Below are positions 53,869 to 63,034 of a stretch of DNA of 64,000 nucleotides, in pieces (positions within the stretch are counted from its first letter, which is position 1; every line of letters begins with the position of its first letter). Below the pieces are notes generated by a model that searched no databases, was not told the DNA's origin, and worked only from the letters and a program-made list of their open reading frames with translations. A program made the translations under genes and the position numbers. Source of the stretch: Rhodanobacteraceae bacterium (lineage in GTDB: Bacteria > Pseudomonadota > Gammaproteobacteria > Xanthomonadales > Xanthomonadaceae); assembly GCA_024233975.1 (NCBI GenBank), contig JACKOX010000008.1, positions 62,001 to 126,000 on the forward strand, read 5' to 3'.

Positions 53869-56800
53869 GTGAGAACGCTGCTCCGCCACATGCTGCTGTC
53901 ATGCCTGTGCTGGTCATCGGCGATGGCGGCGGCGGCAACATCGACCACCGAGCCGCTGGCGGTGCCGGACAGCGCTGGACCGACGGTATCCGTCTACACC
54001 AGCCGCGACGGACTCAGCGACGAGATCTGGAGCACGGTCGGCATGGACCGCAACGGTTTCGTCTGGGCCGGATCGGCTTCCGGGCTCGCCCGCTTCGACG
54101 GCTACCGTTGGACGCCACAACCCCTGCCCGAGGCCAGCAGCCTGGTCCGCGACATGGCCAACGACGCGGATGGCAATCTCTGGGCCATCTTCGAGCGTGA
54201 AGGCCTGGCGCGCTACGACGGCCGGCAATGGCAGTTCGTTGGCGAACGCCGTTTCTACCAGCGCTTCTCGATCATCGAAGGCGACGCCGGGCGGGAGCTG
54301 TGGGTCGGACACGACGATGGCCTCGCCCGTCTTGTCGACGGCGAGTGGCGCAATGACGCCGGCAATGAGAACAGCGCGCCCGGGCGGGCAATCGCCATTC
54401 AACGCACGCGCCACCTGCTCGGCGGACCACGCGAGTGGATGGCCAGCGCCAACCTGGGCATCTGGTATCGCGAACTGACACCGGCACGCTCCGACTGGCA
54501 GCGCCTGGATATCGACGGTATCCGGGAAATGCCCACCACCGACCTGATGGCCACCGTGGATGGCGAACAGGAAACCCTCTGGGTTACCAGCTATGGCGGT
54601 GGCGTGGCTCGCATCCGCAATGACGGCGTGCGCATCTGGCGCAGTGATGCCGGCGAGCTCCCCTCCGAGGCGATCTATACGATGGCCCAGACGCGCGACA
54701 GCCACGGCGAGCTGACCGTCTGGATGGCGTCGCGCGGCGGCCTGCTGCGCCTGCGCGGCGATCACATCGAAACCTTCGACCGGCGCAACGGCCTGCCCTC
54801 CGATGCGGTGCGCAGCGTCAAGGTGATCAATGATGCCGACGGCAATGCCATGCTCTGGCTGCCCACCGAAGGCGGCATGGCCAGGGCCGCCATGAACGAC
54901 AACCCCTGGCACGTGGTATCGCTGCTCGGTGCCAGCGAGAACGGCATTTTCGGCGTGCTGGTCGAACCCAATGGCCGCGGCGGAGAACGCCTGTGGACCG
55001 GGTCCTCGCGCGATGGCCTCGCCATGCTCGAGGATGGTCACTGGAGACGCTACACGCAGGCTGGAGGGGAACTGCCGGCACGCGGGGTGCGCGGCATCTG
55101 GCGCCTGCCCGGAGCCGACGGTCGCGACCATCGCCTGCTGTCGCTGGTCGGCGCGCCATTGCAGGAAATCGACGACAACCTGAACGTGGTTCCGCTGCCG
55201 ACACCGTGGCCGATCCGCCCCGAGGAAACAGCCAACTTCGCCATCGCCCGCCAGTGGGATGGAACCGTCGAATGGTGGGTGGCCACGTCCTACAGCGGCA
55301 TCCACCGGCTTCGCGACGGCCAGTGGACCGACTTCGCTTCACCGGAAGGCCATCGCGAATGGGCAGTGCTGGGCCTGCGCGAGCAGATCGACCATGACGG
55401 ACACTCCTGGCTCTGGGCCGCGGATGCGCGCGGACTGCTGCGGCTGGAGGACGGGCAATGGGGACGCCTGCCCGCCGACCTCGGCTATCCGGACAACGGT
55501 TTTCGCGCCATCAGCGTCTTCGACGAGGGCCAGCGCCAGATCCTCTGGGCCGCGAGTAATCGCAACGGGGTTGTCCGCCTGGATGTCACCGACCCGCGCA
55601 ACCCGCGTCCGGCAGGTGGGACGGCCATCCCCCAGTCGCCCGATCCCGCCGTGTACAGCGTGCTGCGCGACAGCGTCGGGCGAACCTACGTGTGCACCAA
55701 CAACGGCGTGCAGCAGCTGACCCCGGATGGTTCGGGCGGTTACGAAGAGCGCGTGTTCCGTCGCCGCGACGGCATGATCCACGATGAGTGCAATACCAAC
55801 AGCCAGTTCATCGATGCCCACGACCGCTACTGGGCGGGCACCCTGGCCGGGCTTTCGATGTTCGATCCCAACGTCAGCCCCGCGGCCGGCACCAGCAGTC
55901 CCCGGCCACTGCGCATCACCTCCGTCCTCGCCAACGGCAAGCCCCTGGATGTGCAGGCCGATACGCCCATCGAACTGCTGCCGGACCTGCAGGAACTGCG
56001 TGTCGATTTCAGCCTGCTGACGGGGCAGCGCGAAGACGAGTCGGTCTACCGCACGCGACTGGTGGGTCTGGAAGCCGGCTTCTCCAGCTGGCGAAGCGAG
56101 CATTCCCGCAGTTTCAATCGGCTTGCGCCGGGCGACTACCGCCTGGTCATCGAGGCGCGCGACTTCGCCAACGTGGCCGCCGCGCCGCAGTCGCTGGCAT
56201 TCCGCGTCGACCCGCACTGGTGGCAGCGCGGCTGGCTGCAGGTGTCGGCCATCCTGTTGACGGCATTGCTGCTGCTGACCGGGATCCTCGGCTACAACCG
56301 CGGCCTGCATCGGCGCCAGCGACAGCTTCGGCAGTTGGTGGCGGATCGAACCGAAGCCCTGCGCAACGCCAACCAGCGACTGACGGAACTCTCCTATTCC
56401 GACCCGCTCACCGGCATCGCCAACCGGCGACGCCTGATGGAAGCCATGCGCGCCGCCATCCAGCGCGCCAGCGACCTGCGGCGACCTGTCGGACTGATCG
56501 TCGCCGACGTCGATCATTTCAAGAACTACAACGACGAGCATGGCCACCTCGCCGGCGACGTTGCGCTGAAGGCCATCGCCAATGCGATGCAATCCACGCT
56601 CAGGGAGCAGGATCTGGTGGCGCGATTCGGTGGCGAAGAATTCGCCTGCCTGATGATCGACGCTGATGCAGAGATGGTCAGCCGCATCGCCGAACGCATG
56701 CGTGCGCTGGTGGAAGCGCTGCCACCGCGCAGCCTCGGCAACGACACGGACGGCATGACCATCAGCGCCGGGCTGGCCAGCGGCGTGCCTTCGGTGGGCA

Positions 56801-56922
56801 TGACGCCGGAGGCGCTGTTCCAGATTGCCGATGCCGCGCTCTACCGGGCCAAGGCGGCCGGCCGCAATCGCATCGAAATGGCACCGCCAGAGGCGATGGC
56901 GAACCCTGCGGCCGAAGCCTAG
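53869..56922 (+). CDS. Reg_prop propeller sensor diguanylate cyclase (second of a tandem pair)
   Basis: A 1017-residue receptor with the same architecture as its neighbour: signal/anchor (about 1-24), propeller repeats (for example GFVWAGSASGLARFDG), a Y_Y_Y domain (about 695-785), transmembrane helix (790-810), short coiled coil and a GGDEF domain with GGEEF (921-925). Here the inhibitory site REQD is present five residues before the active-site motif. The start is a GTG at 53869 with GGAGG upstream; an ATG at 53890 is possible. Ligand unknown. Confidence 0.9.
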   Translation: MRTLLRHMLLSCLCWSSAMAAAATSTTEPLAVPDSAGPTVSVYTSRDGLSDEIWSTVGMDRNGFVWAGSASGLARFDGYRWTPQPLPEASSLVRDMANDADGNLWAIFEREGLARYDGRQWQFVGERRFYQRFSIIEGDAGRELWVGHDDGLARLVDGEWRNDAGNENSAPGRAIAIQRTRHLLGGPREWMASANLGIWYRELTPARSDWQRLDIDGIREMPTTDLMATVDGEQETLWVTSYGGGVARIRNDGVRIWRSDAGELPSEAIYTMAQTRDSHGELTVWMASRGGLLRLRGDHIETFDRRNGLPSDAVRSVKVINDADGNAMLWLPTEGGMARAAMNDNPWHVVSLLGASENGIFGVLVEPNGRGGERLWTGSSRDGLAMLEDGHWRRYTQAGGELPARGVRGIWRLPGADGRDHRLLSLVGAPLQEIDDNLNVVPLPTPWPIRPEETANFAIARQWDGTVEWWVATSYSGIHRLRDGQWTDFASPEGHREWAVLGLREQIDHDGHSWLWAADARGLLRLEDGQWGRLPADLGYPDNGFRAISVFDEGQRQILWAASNRNGVVRLDVTDPRNPRPAGGTAIPQSPDPAVYSVLRDSVGRTYVCTNNGVQQLTPDGSGGYEERVFRRRDGMIHDECNTNSQFIDAHDRYWAGTLAGLSMFDPNVSPAAGTSSPRPLRITSVLANGKPLDVQADTPIELLPDLQELRVDFSLLTGQREDESVYRTRLVGLEAGFSSWRSEHSRSFNRLAPGDYRLVIEARDFANVAAAPQSLAFRVDPHWWQRGWLQVSAILLTALLLLTGILGYNRGLHRRQRQLRQLVADRTEALRNANQRLTELSYSDPLTGIANRRRLMEAMRAAIQRASDLRRPVGLIVADVDHFKNYNDEHGHLAGDVALKAIANAMQSTLREQDLVARFGGEEFACLMIDADAEMVSRIAERMRALVEALPPRSLGNDTDGMTISAGLASGVPSVGMTPEALFQIADAALYRAKAAGRNRIEMAPPEAMANPAAEA

Positions 56923-56931
56923 CGCCGGCTC

Positions 56932-57600
56932 TCAGAAAAAACTGGCGATCTGCTCCAGCGGCAGACGCTGGATGTCCGGCACCTGACAGCCTTCGGCCGC
57001 GTGCCCAACCACCAGCAGCAGGTAAGGCATCTCGTTCTTCGGCCGACCAAGGATATCGTTGAGGAATCCCATCGGGCTTGGCGTATGCGTCAGCGTCGAC
57101 AGGCCCGCGTGGTGCAGCGCGGCGATCAGCATACCGGTGGCGATGCCCACCGATTCGTGCGGGTAGTAGCGCTTGCGCTTCTCGCCCGCCTCGTCAAGAC
57201 CGAAGCGTTCGTAGAACACCGCGATCAACCATGGCGCCACGTCCAGGAAACCCTTGTCGGCATCCGTACCCAGCGGTGCCAGCGCCTCCAGCCATTCGTC
57301 AGGCGCGCGTCGCTCGTAGAATTCGCGCTCCTCGGCTTCGGCACCTTCGCGAATGCGCTGCTTGATGGCCGGATCCGATACGGCGACGAAACGCCAGGGC
57401 TGCTGGTTGGCGCCACTGGGCGCGCTGCCGGCGGCGCGCAGGCAGTGTTCGATCACCTCCCGTGACACCGGCGTGGGCGCATAGTCGCGAACCGTTCGCC
57501 GCCCCGACAGTTCGGCAGCAAACGCGGCGGCACGCTCGATGCGCTCGGCGTCGCTCAGGATCGGTCGCGGCGGCAGGTCGACGCTTTGCGGCGGCTTCAT
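56932..57600 (-). CDS. Nitroreductase family protein
   Basis: A 222-residue FMN-dependent oxidoreductase. It has the FMN-binding start RRTVRDY, GSAPSGANQQPWRFVAV and, in the second half, YPHESVGIATGMLIAALHHAGLSTL. Family members reduce quinones, nitro groups or other electrophiles; the nearest group could be the iodotyrosine-deiodinase-like nitroreductases. Start 57600 is the first ATG; the open frame upstream has only a TTG. It diverges from the YdeP-like gene, with 126 bases between start codons. Confidence 0.85.
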   Translation of the reverse strand: MKPPQSVDLPPRPILSDAERIERAAAFAAELSGRRTVRDYAPTPVSREVIEHCLRAAGSAPSGANQQPWRFVAVSDPAIKQRIREGAEAEEREFYERRAPDEWLEALAPLGTDADKGFLDVAPWLIAVFYERFGLDEAGEKRKRYYPHESVGIATGMLIAALHHAGLSTLTHTPSPMGFLNDILGRPKNEMPYLLLVVGHAAEGCQVPDIQRLPLEQIASFF

Positions 57601-57726
57601 CGGCAGGAATTCCGGTGGCAAAGCCGAACTATACCGTTCACAGGGCCGTTACCTGGATCGAAAGATTGTCATGGGCGACGACGCACACTAACGTCAGCGT
57701 ATGACTCGAAACCCCACACTGCTCCG

Positions 57727-60012
57727 ATGACCACCTCCAAGCCAGCTGGTGGGCGCGGCGCCATCGCGGCATCGCTCAAAGCATTCCGGCGTCAACGGAT
57801 TCCGATCAAGGTGATCGGCTCGTTCCTGCACGCCAACAAGGTACACGGCGGCTTCGACTGCCCTGGCTGCGCCTTCCCGGACAAGCCGGGACGACCACTG
57901 GTCGACAGCTGCGAACAGGGCCAGAAGGCCATCGCCTGGGAGATGACCCGCAAGGCTGCCGACGCCACGTTCTTCGACGGCAGGACGCCAGAACAATTGC
58001 GTGCACTGAGCGACTTCGAGCTGGAGTTCCAGGGGCGCCTGACCACGCCGGTGCTCTACGAGAGATCGACCAACCAATACCGCGCCATCGACTGGGACGA
58101 AGCATTACGCGTCGCCGCCACCGAGCTGAACGCGCTGGATCCGAAAACCGTCGCGTTCTACGCTTCGGGTCGTTCCAGCAACGAAGCGGCATTCCTATGG
58201 CAACTGCTGGCGCGCAGCTACGGCAGCCCGCACCTGCCAGATTCCTCCAACTTCTGCCATGAACCGTCCGGTTACGCGCTCAAGCAGAGCATCGGCATCG
58301 GCAAGGGCACCTGCCAGCTCGACGATTTCGAACAGGCCGAGCTGATCCTGGTGATCGGGCAGAATCCGGCCAGCAACCACCCGCGCATGATGGCGGCGCT
58401 GTATGAAGCCCGCCAACGCGGCGCCACCGTGCTGGTGCTGAACCCGATGGCCGAGCGCGGCTTCACGAACTTTTCCGACCCGAAGAACCTCGGCGAGCTG
58501 GTGAGCAACCGCGGCATTCCCGTCGCCAATGCCATCCATCGCGTACGCCTCGGTGGCGACCTCGCCGCCTTGCAGGGCATCATGAAAGCGCTGTTCGAAC
58601 TGGAGGCCCGCGATCCGGGCAAGGTGCTCGACCACGCGTTCATCGATGCCCATTGCGAAGGACTCGATGCGCTGCGCGACGCCGTCACGTCGCTGGAGTG
58701 GCCGGACATCGAACGCGAGTCGGGCCTCGGGCAATCAGCGATCCGTGAGATCGCTGACTGCTACGCGAAATCAAGGGCCACCATGCTGACCTGGTGCATG
58801 GGCCTCACCCATCACCCGCGCGCCGTCGAGACCATCCAGCAGGTCACCAACCTGGCGCTGCTGCGTGGAAACATCGGCAAGCCCGGCGCCGGACTGATGC
58901 CGGTGCGCGGCCACTCCAACGTGCAAGGCGATCGCACCATGGGCGCGACTTCCCAGGTGTCGACGCGGTGGCTGGACAACCAGTCCGCCTGCTTCGATGG
59001 CGTCGAGCTGTGCCGTGATGACGGCTGTGACGCCGCCGCCGTGATCGACGGCCTGTTCGATGGTTCCATGCGCGCCCTGCTCTCACTGGGCGGCAACTTC
59101 GGCGTCGCCGCACCGGATGCACCGCGCGTGCTGGATGCACTCTCACGCTCTCGATTCACCCTGCACATTGCCACCAAACTCAATCGCACCCACTGCCATC
59201 CCGGCGAGATCGGCCTGCTGCTGCCCACGCTCGGTCGCACCGACAAGGACCTGAGCGGTGGACAGGCCCAATGCATATCCACCGAGGACTCCAGCAGCAC
59301 CGTGCGTGCTTCGCGTGGCGTGCAGTCACCGATCAGCGAGCGACAGCTCAGCGAGCCGATGATCGTCACGCGCCTTGGTGACGCCATCGGTCGGGCGCCG
59401 GCGGTTCCGTGGCTTGCGCTGGCTGACGACTATGGCCGCATTCGTGATGCCATCGAGCAATGCCAACGCGGCGTGACCGAAGGATTCGACGATTACCGGG
59501 AAAGGCTTGAGAAGGAAGGCCGATTCCACCTGCCCAACAGCGCCGCTCAGCGACGCTGGGCAACTGCCAGTCGGCGGGCAAACCTCATCCCCGCGGCACT
59601 GGTGGCAGAAACACCACTGTCGACTGCACTTGCTCGCCACGGTGCCGACGTGCTCGCACTGATGACCATCCGCGCCCACGATCAGTTCAACACCACCGTC
59701 TACTCCAACGATGATCGCTATCGTGATGTCGCCGGTGACCGCCGCGTGCTGTTCATTCACGCGGATGACCTCGCGCAACGTGGTCTGCACGAAGGCCAAC
59801 GCGTGGACATTGAGGCTCTCGTCGACGATGGCGTGAGCCGGCGCGCCGAGTCTTTCACGCTGCGTGCCTTCGACATCGCACGTGGCTGTGTTGCCGCGTA
59901 TTTTCCCGAAGCCAGCGGCCTGGTCCCGGCCAGCAACTACAGCACGGGCACGCGGACGCCGATCTACAAGGAGGTCCCAGTGCGCCTGTTGGCAATTGGG
60001 AATCGGATCTAA
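57727..60012 (+). CDS. FdhF/YdeP family molybdopterin oxidoreductase
   Basis: A 761-residue molybdenum-cofactor enzyme of the DMSO reductase superfamily. The start at 57727 is chosen because it matches the family length. The N-terminal GGFDCPGCAFPDK is characteristic of YdeP. Cofactor-contact blocks include FYASGRSSNEAAFLWQLLAR, GQNPASNHPRMM, RGNIGKPGAGLMPVRGHSNVQG and the C-terminal FPEASGLVPASNYSTGTRTP. There is no obvious N-terminal 4Fe-4S binding domain. E. coli YdeP is linked to acid resistance; the reaction is not established. No electron-transfer subunit is adjacent. Confidence 0.9.
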   Translation: MTTSKPAGGRGAIAASLKAFRRQRIPIKVIGSFLHANKVHGGFDCPGCAFPDKPGRPLVDSCEQGQKAIAWEMTRKAADATFFDGRTPEQLRALSDFELEFQGRLTTPVLYERSTNQYRAIDWDEALRVAATELNALDPKTVAFYASGRSSNEAAFLWQLLARSYGSPHLPDSSNFCHEPSGYALKQSIGIGKGTCQLDDFEQAELILVIGQNPASNHPRMMAALYEARQRGATVLVLNPMAERGFTNFSDPKNLGELVSNRGIPVANAIHRVRLGGDLAALQGIMKALFELEARDPGKVLDHAFIDAHCEGLDALRDAVTSLEWPDIERESGLGQSAIREIADCYAKSRATMLTWCMGLTHHPRAVETIQQVTNLALLRGNIGKPGAGLMPVRGHSNVQGDRTMGATSQVSTRWLDNQSACFDGVELCRDDGCDAAAVIDGLFDGSMRALLSLGGNFGVAAPDAPRVLDALSRSRFTLHIATKLNRTHCHPGEIGLLLPTLGRTDKDLSGGQAQCISTEDSSSTVRASRGVQSPISERQLSEPMIVTRLGDAIGRAPAVPWLALADDYGRIRDAIEQCQRGVTEGFDDYRERLEKEGRFHLPNSAAQRRWATASRRANLIPAALVAETPLSTALARHGADVLALMTIRAHDQFNTTVYSNDDRYRDVAGDRRVLFIHADDLAQRGLHEGQRVDIEALVDDGVSRRAESFTLRAFDIARGCVAAYFPEASGLVPASNYSTGTRTPIYKEVPVRLLAIGNRI

Positions 60013-60021
60013 ATCAATTAG

Positions 60022-60038
60022 TTGGCGAATCCCGCCAA
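60022..60038. repeat. Inverted repeat after the YdeP-like gene
   Basis: TTGGCG (60022-60027) and CGCCAA (60033-60038) form a perfect inverted repeat around AATCC, ten bases after the stop codon. It lacks a T-tract, so it could be a weak terminator or a protein-binding site for the downstream gene. Confidence 0.35.
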
Positions 60039-60140
60039 TACTGGAACGCCGGCGGTGCAGCATCCGGTACTTTCGGCACTGTTCGGTGTTTTAGCTCACT
60101 AGCACACTAGCTCCGCACACCACCACAGAGGAGCCCGTGC

Positions 60141-61019
60141 ATGAAACGCAAATTGTTGACCCTCACCCTGATGGCCGCGGGCCTCGTGGCCTTCCAGGCA
60201 CCGGCGTTCGCCGCCGACAGCAGCGCCCACAACGCCGCCATGGCTGCGGCGGCCAATGTGCCTGATCCGGCCGCGCAGATCCTGGACCTGGCCTACCTGT
60301 TCCGCCACGACAACGTCACCGGCATTGCCCAGTCGCTGGTGCCGGCGTCGAAGTGGGAGCAGGCCAAGACGATGTACGAAATCAAGCGCATGGAGCCGAT
60401 CACCGACGAGGATCGTGCCAAGTTCGACCAGGAAATCGGCCGCTTCGTGGCGCCGGATGCCGTCGAGCAGCTGATGGCAGAGATCGAGCCCAAGCTCGAA
60501 GAGGCGCGTCCCAAGCTGCCCGGCGCCCTGATGATGGGCTACGGCGCCATCCAGATGGCGATCAATTCCGAAGACAGCGAGCTGACCACCGAGCAGCGCG
60601 AAGCCCTGCGTCAGGCATTTCCCGGCATTCAGGAGTGGGCCGGCGGTACCGACTTCCTGAGCTCGGACAACATGCGCCACGCGCTGACCATCGTCACCGA
60701 CGCAGCCCGTCGCAGCGGCATCACCAGCCTCGACGAGCTGAAGTCGCTGCCGCTGGAGTCGGCGCTGGATCGCGCTGGCAACGTGCTGGCCGCCGCCAAG
60801 GACGCCGTCCGCCTGTACGGCATCGACCTCGATGCCATCGCCGACTCGCTGCAGGTCGAGGTGCTGGAAATCGATGGCAGCACGGCGCGCGTGCGCACCA
60901 CGGTCACGGTGTTCAATGCGCCGATCGCCACCGAGCATGACCTGGTGTTGTTGGAAGGCCGCTGGTACGGCAAGGAAGCCGCGGAGAACTTCGACGTCGC
61001 TGAGGCCAGCGACAGCTGA
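60141..61019 (+). CDS. Hypothetical exported helical protein
   Basis: A 292-residue protein with a clear signal peptide (MKRKLLTLTLMAAGLVAF... cut near AFAAD). The mature part is mostly helical and acidic, with DPAAQILDLAYLFRHDNV, two Glu/Lys-rich segments around DEDRAKFDQEI and EPKLEEARPK, and a C-terminal beta segment (VEVLEIDGSTARVRTTVTVF then LVLLEGRWYGKE). I do not recognise a family. No enzyme motif. GAGGAG precedes the ATG, and a strong terminator follows, so it looks like a single, well-expressed gene. Confidence 0.82.
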   Translation: MKRKLLTLTLMAAGLVAFQAPAFAADSSAHNAAMAAAANVPDPAAQILDLAYLFRHDNVTGIAQSLVPASKWEQAKTMYEIKRMEPITDEDRAKFDQEIGRFVAPDAVEQLMAEIEPKLEEARPKLPGALMMGYGAIQMAINSEDSELTTEQREALRQAFPGIQEWAGGTDFLSSDNMRHALTIVTDAARRSGITSLDELKSLPLESALDRAGNVLAAAKDAVRLYGIDLDAIADSLQVEVLEIDGSTARVRTTVTVFNAPIATEHDLVLLEGRWYGKEAAENFDVAEASDS

Positions 61020-61045
61020 TTCCCGATCCAACCAGCGGTTGTAAC

Positions 61046-61078
61046 GACGGCGGCGTGCCCTCCCCTCACGCCGCCGTC
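61046..61078. terminator. Terminator after the exported protein gene
   Basis: A perfect 12-base-pair stem, GACGGCGGCGTG (61046-61057) with CACGCCGCCGTC (61067-61078), is followed by ATCTTTTCC on the plus strand. It lies between the 60141-61019 gene and the convergent soxR. Confidence 0.75.
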
Positions 61079-61131
61079 ATCTTTTCCGGGTCCGGCCCAG
61101 GCGAGGCCCGAACATCGCCTGATGCGGCGCG

Positions 61132-61578
61132 CTACCCGCGCGATGGCAGCAGCCGCTGCGCACCCGCACCCGACGCGCCCAGTGCATCCTTCGGGTTGTA
61201 CAGCCGGCAGGCCTTCAGCGACAGGCAGCCGCAACCGATGCAGCCATCCAGCTTGTCCCGCAGAAGCTGGAGCTCGGCGATGCGCTGGTCCAGCGATGCC
61301 CGCCAATGGCGCGACAACCGGCTCCAGTCCGCCTTTGTCGGGGTGCGTCCTTCGGGTAGTCCGGCCAGCGCCTGCGCAATTTCGGCAAGCCCGATACCCA
61401 CGGCCTGCGACGCGCGGATGAACGCCACGCGCCGCAACACCTCCCGCGCATAGCGACGCTGGTTTCCCGATGTCCGCCGCGACGCCAGCAAACCCTGCTT
61501 TTCGTAGTAGTGCAGCGTCGATACCGCAACACCGCTCCTTGCCGCCACTTCACCCACACTCAGCCACGTCTCGGGCAT
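61132..61578 (-). CDS. soxR: Redox-sensitive transcriptional activator SoxR
   Basis: A 148-residue MerR-family regulator that senses redox-cycling compounds through a [2Fe-2S] cluster. The helix-turn-helix is SVGEVAARSGVAVSTLHYYEKQGLL and the cluster cysteines are Cys113, Cys116, Cys118 and Cys124 (Cx2CxCx5C), exactly as in E. coli SoxR. It is divergent from an MFS exporter, with 64 bases between start codons and a canonical SoxR box in between. No soxS is present here, as in non-enteric bacteria. Confidence 0.96.
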   Translation of the reverse strand: MPETWLSVGEVAARSGVAVSTLHYYEKQGLLASRRTSGNQRRYAREVLRRVAFIRASQAVGIGLAEIAQALAGLPEGRTPTKADWSRLSRHWRASLDQRIAELQLLRDKLDGCIGCGCLSLKACRLYNPKDALGASGAGAQRLLPSRG

Positions 61579-61583
61579 GGCGC

Positions 61584-61614
61584 TTGACCTCAAGTCCACT
61601 TGAGGTTGCATGCT
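61584..61614 (+). promoter_or_regulatory. SoxR box in a 19-base-spacer promoter
   Basis: CCTCAAGTCCACTTGAGG (61588-61605) is a perfect 18-base palindrome and differs from the E. coli soxS site only in the two central bases. It lies between -35 TTGACC (61584-61589) and a weak -10 CATGCT (61609-61614), giving the 19-base spacer required for SoxR/MerR activation by DNA distortion. It directs transcription towards the MFS gene and may also repress soxR. Confidence 0.9.
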
Positions 61615-61642
61615 AGTGTCGTTTCGACAGCCATGACAAGGA

Positions 61643-63034
61643 ATGCCGGTGACGGCTCTGGAAAAGACAGCCGGGAACAGTGCAGTGGCCAGTGACGGGG
61701 CGGCGTCACTGTTCGCCCCCGAGTGGCGTGCACTGAGCCTTGGTGCCATTGGTCTGTGCTCGATGATCGCCTTCGAGGCGATTGGCGTGGCTGCCGGCAT
61801 GCCGGCAGTAGCCGCGGCATTGAACGGCGTTCCGCTCTATGCGCTGGCGTTCGCTGGCACGCTGGCGGGATCACTGATCGCCATGGTCTGGGCAGGTCGC
61901 GACTGTGACCGGCATGGACCGATGCGTGCCATGACTGGCGGCCTGCTGCTGTTCAGCGCCGGCCTGCTGCTGGCAGGGCTGGCGACATCCATGACCATGC
62001 TGGTGACTGGGCGCTTGGTGCAGGGTCTGGGCGTGGGCTCGCTGGTCGTCGCCCTTTACGTGGCCGCCGCGCGGAAGCTGCCGGATGCGCTGCATCCGAG
62101 GTTGTTCGCCCTGTTCTCCGCGGCCTGGGTCGTGCCCGCCATCGTTGGGCCGGCGATTTCCGGTTGGGTGGTGGAACATCTGGGATGGCGTTGGCTGTTC
62201 CTCGGCATCGCCCTGCTGCTGCTACCGGTCGCACTGCTGGTGCTGCCACCACTACGCGGCCTGGGTGCCGCAATTCGCCCTGCCCAATCGAGCGATCGAT
62301 TACTGCCGTGGGCCTTGCTCGCGTCGGGCGGCAGCATTGCGCTGTCGACCAGCGTCTACGCCGCCCATTGGGCACCACTGGTCGTCGTCGCGGCGCTGAC
62401 GGGAATCGGCCTCGCCGCGTGGCGACTGTTGCCACGCGGCACCCTGCGCCTGCAGCGCGGACTGCCCACAGTGATCGCCATGCGTGGCTTCAACTCCTCC
62501 GCGTTCTTTCTGTGCGAAGCCTTCGTGCCGCTATGGCTGCACCAGCAGCGCGGCTGGACACTGACATATGCCGGTCTCGCGCTGACCGGTGGCGCGCTGA
62601 GCTGGAGCATCGGCAGCCACCTGCAGGCGCGCATGGAAGGTGCCGGACTACGGCAGACTTGGCTTGCACGCGGCTGCATCGCGATGGCCAGCGGCATCGG
62701 TCTGTGCGCTGCAACCGTACTCGGCGCGGTTCCCGACTGGAGCATGCTGGTTGGTTGGTCCATGACCGGGTTGGGCATGGGCCTCGCCTTCCCCATGCTC
62801 GCCGTGCTGACGCTCAAACTGGCCCCTGTCGACCAGCAGGGGCGCTACTCATCCGGACTTCAGATCGCCTCGTCGCTGGGCACGGCTTCGACGCTCGCTC
62901 TCGGCGGACTCGCCTTCTCGACACTGCAGCCGAGGTCACCCGGCACGGCTTTCGTCGCGGTATTCCTGATCGCCTTCGCCATCGCGGTAACCGCTGCAGC
63001 TACAAGCCATCGGACGCTGCCGTCGACCGCATGA
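61643..63034 (+). CDS. MFS transporter, SoxR-regulated
   Basis: A 463-residue major facilitator with about 12-14 hydrophobic spans and the motif-A-like loop GRDCDRHGPMRAM between spans two and three. It is of the drug-exporter type, with a glycine-rich second segment. The start is either ATG 61643 or GTG 61649; AAGGA is better spaced for the GTG. A SoxR box lies just upstream, so it is predicted to export redox-cycling compounds such as phenazines or quinones. Its end overlaps the convergent gene by 35 bases. Confidence 0.88.
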   Translation: MPVTALEKTAGNSAVASDGAASLFAPEWRALSLGAIGLCSMIAFEAIGVAAGMPAVAAALNGVPLYALAFAGTLAGSLIAMVWAGRDCDRHGPMRAMTGGLLLFSAGLLLAGLATSMTMLVTGRLVQGLGVGSLVVALYVAAARKLPDALHPRLFALFSAAWVVPAIVGPAISGWVVEHLGWRWLFLGIALLLLPVALLVLPPLRGLGAAIRPAQSSDRLLPWALLASGGSIALSTSVYAAHWAPLVVVAALTGIGLAAWRLLPRGTLRLQRGLPTVIAMRGFNSSAFFLCEAFVPLWLHQQRGWTLTYAGLALTGGALSWSIGSHLQARMEGAGLRQTWLARGCIAMASGIGLCAATVLGAVPDWSMLVGWSMTGLGMGLAFPMLAVLTLKLAPVDQQGRYSSGLQIASSLGTASTLALGGLAFSTLQPRSPGTAFVAVFLIAFAIAVTAAATSHRTLPSTA

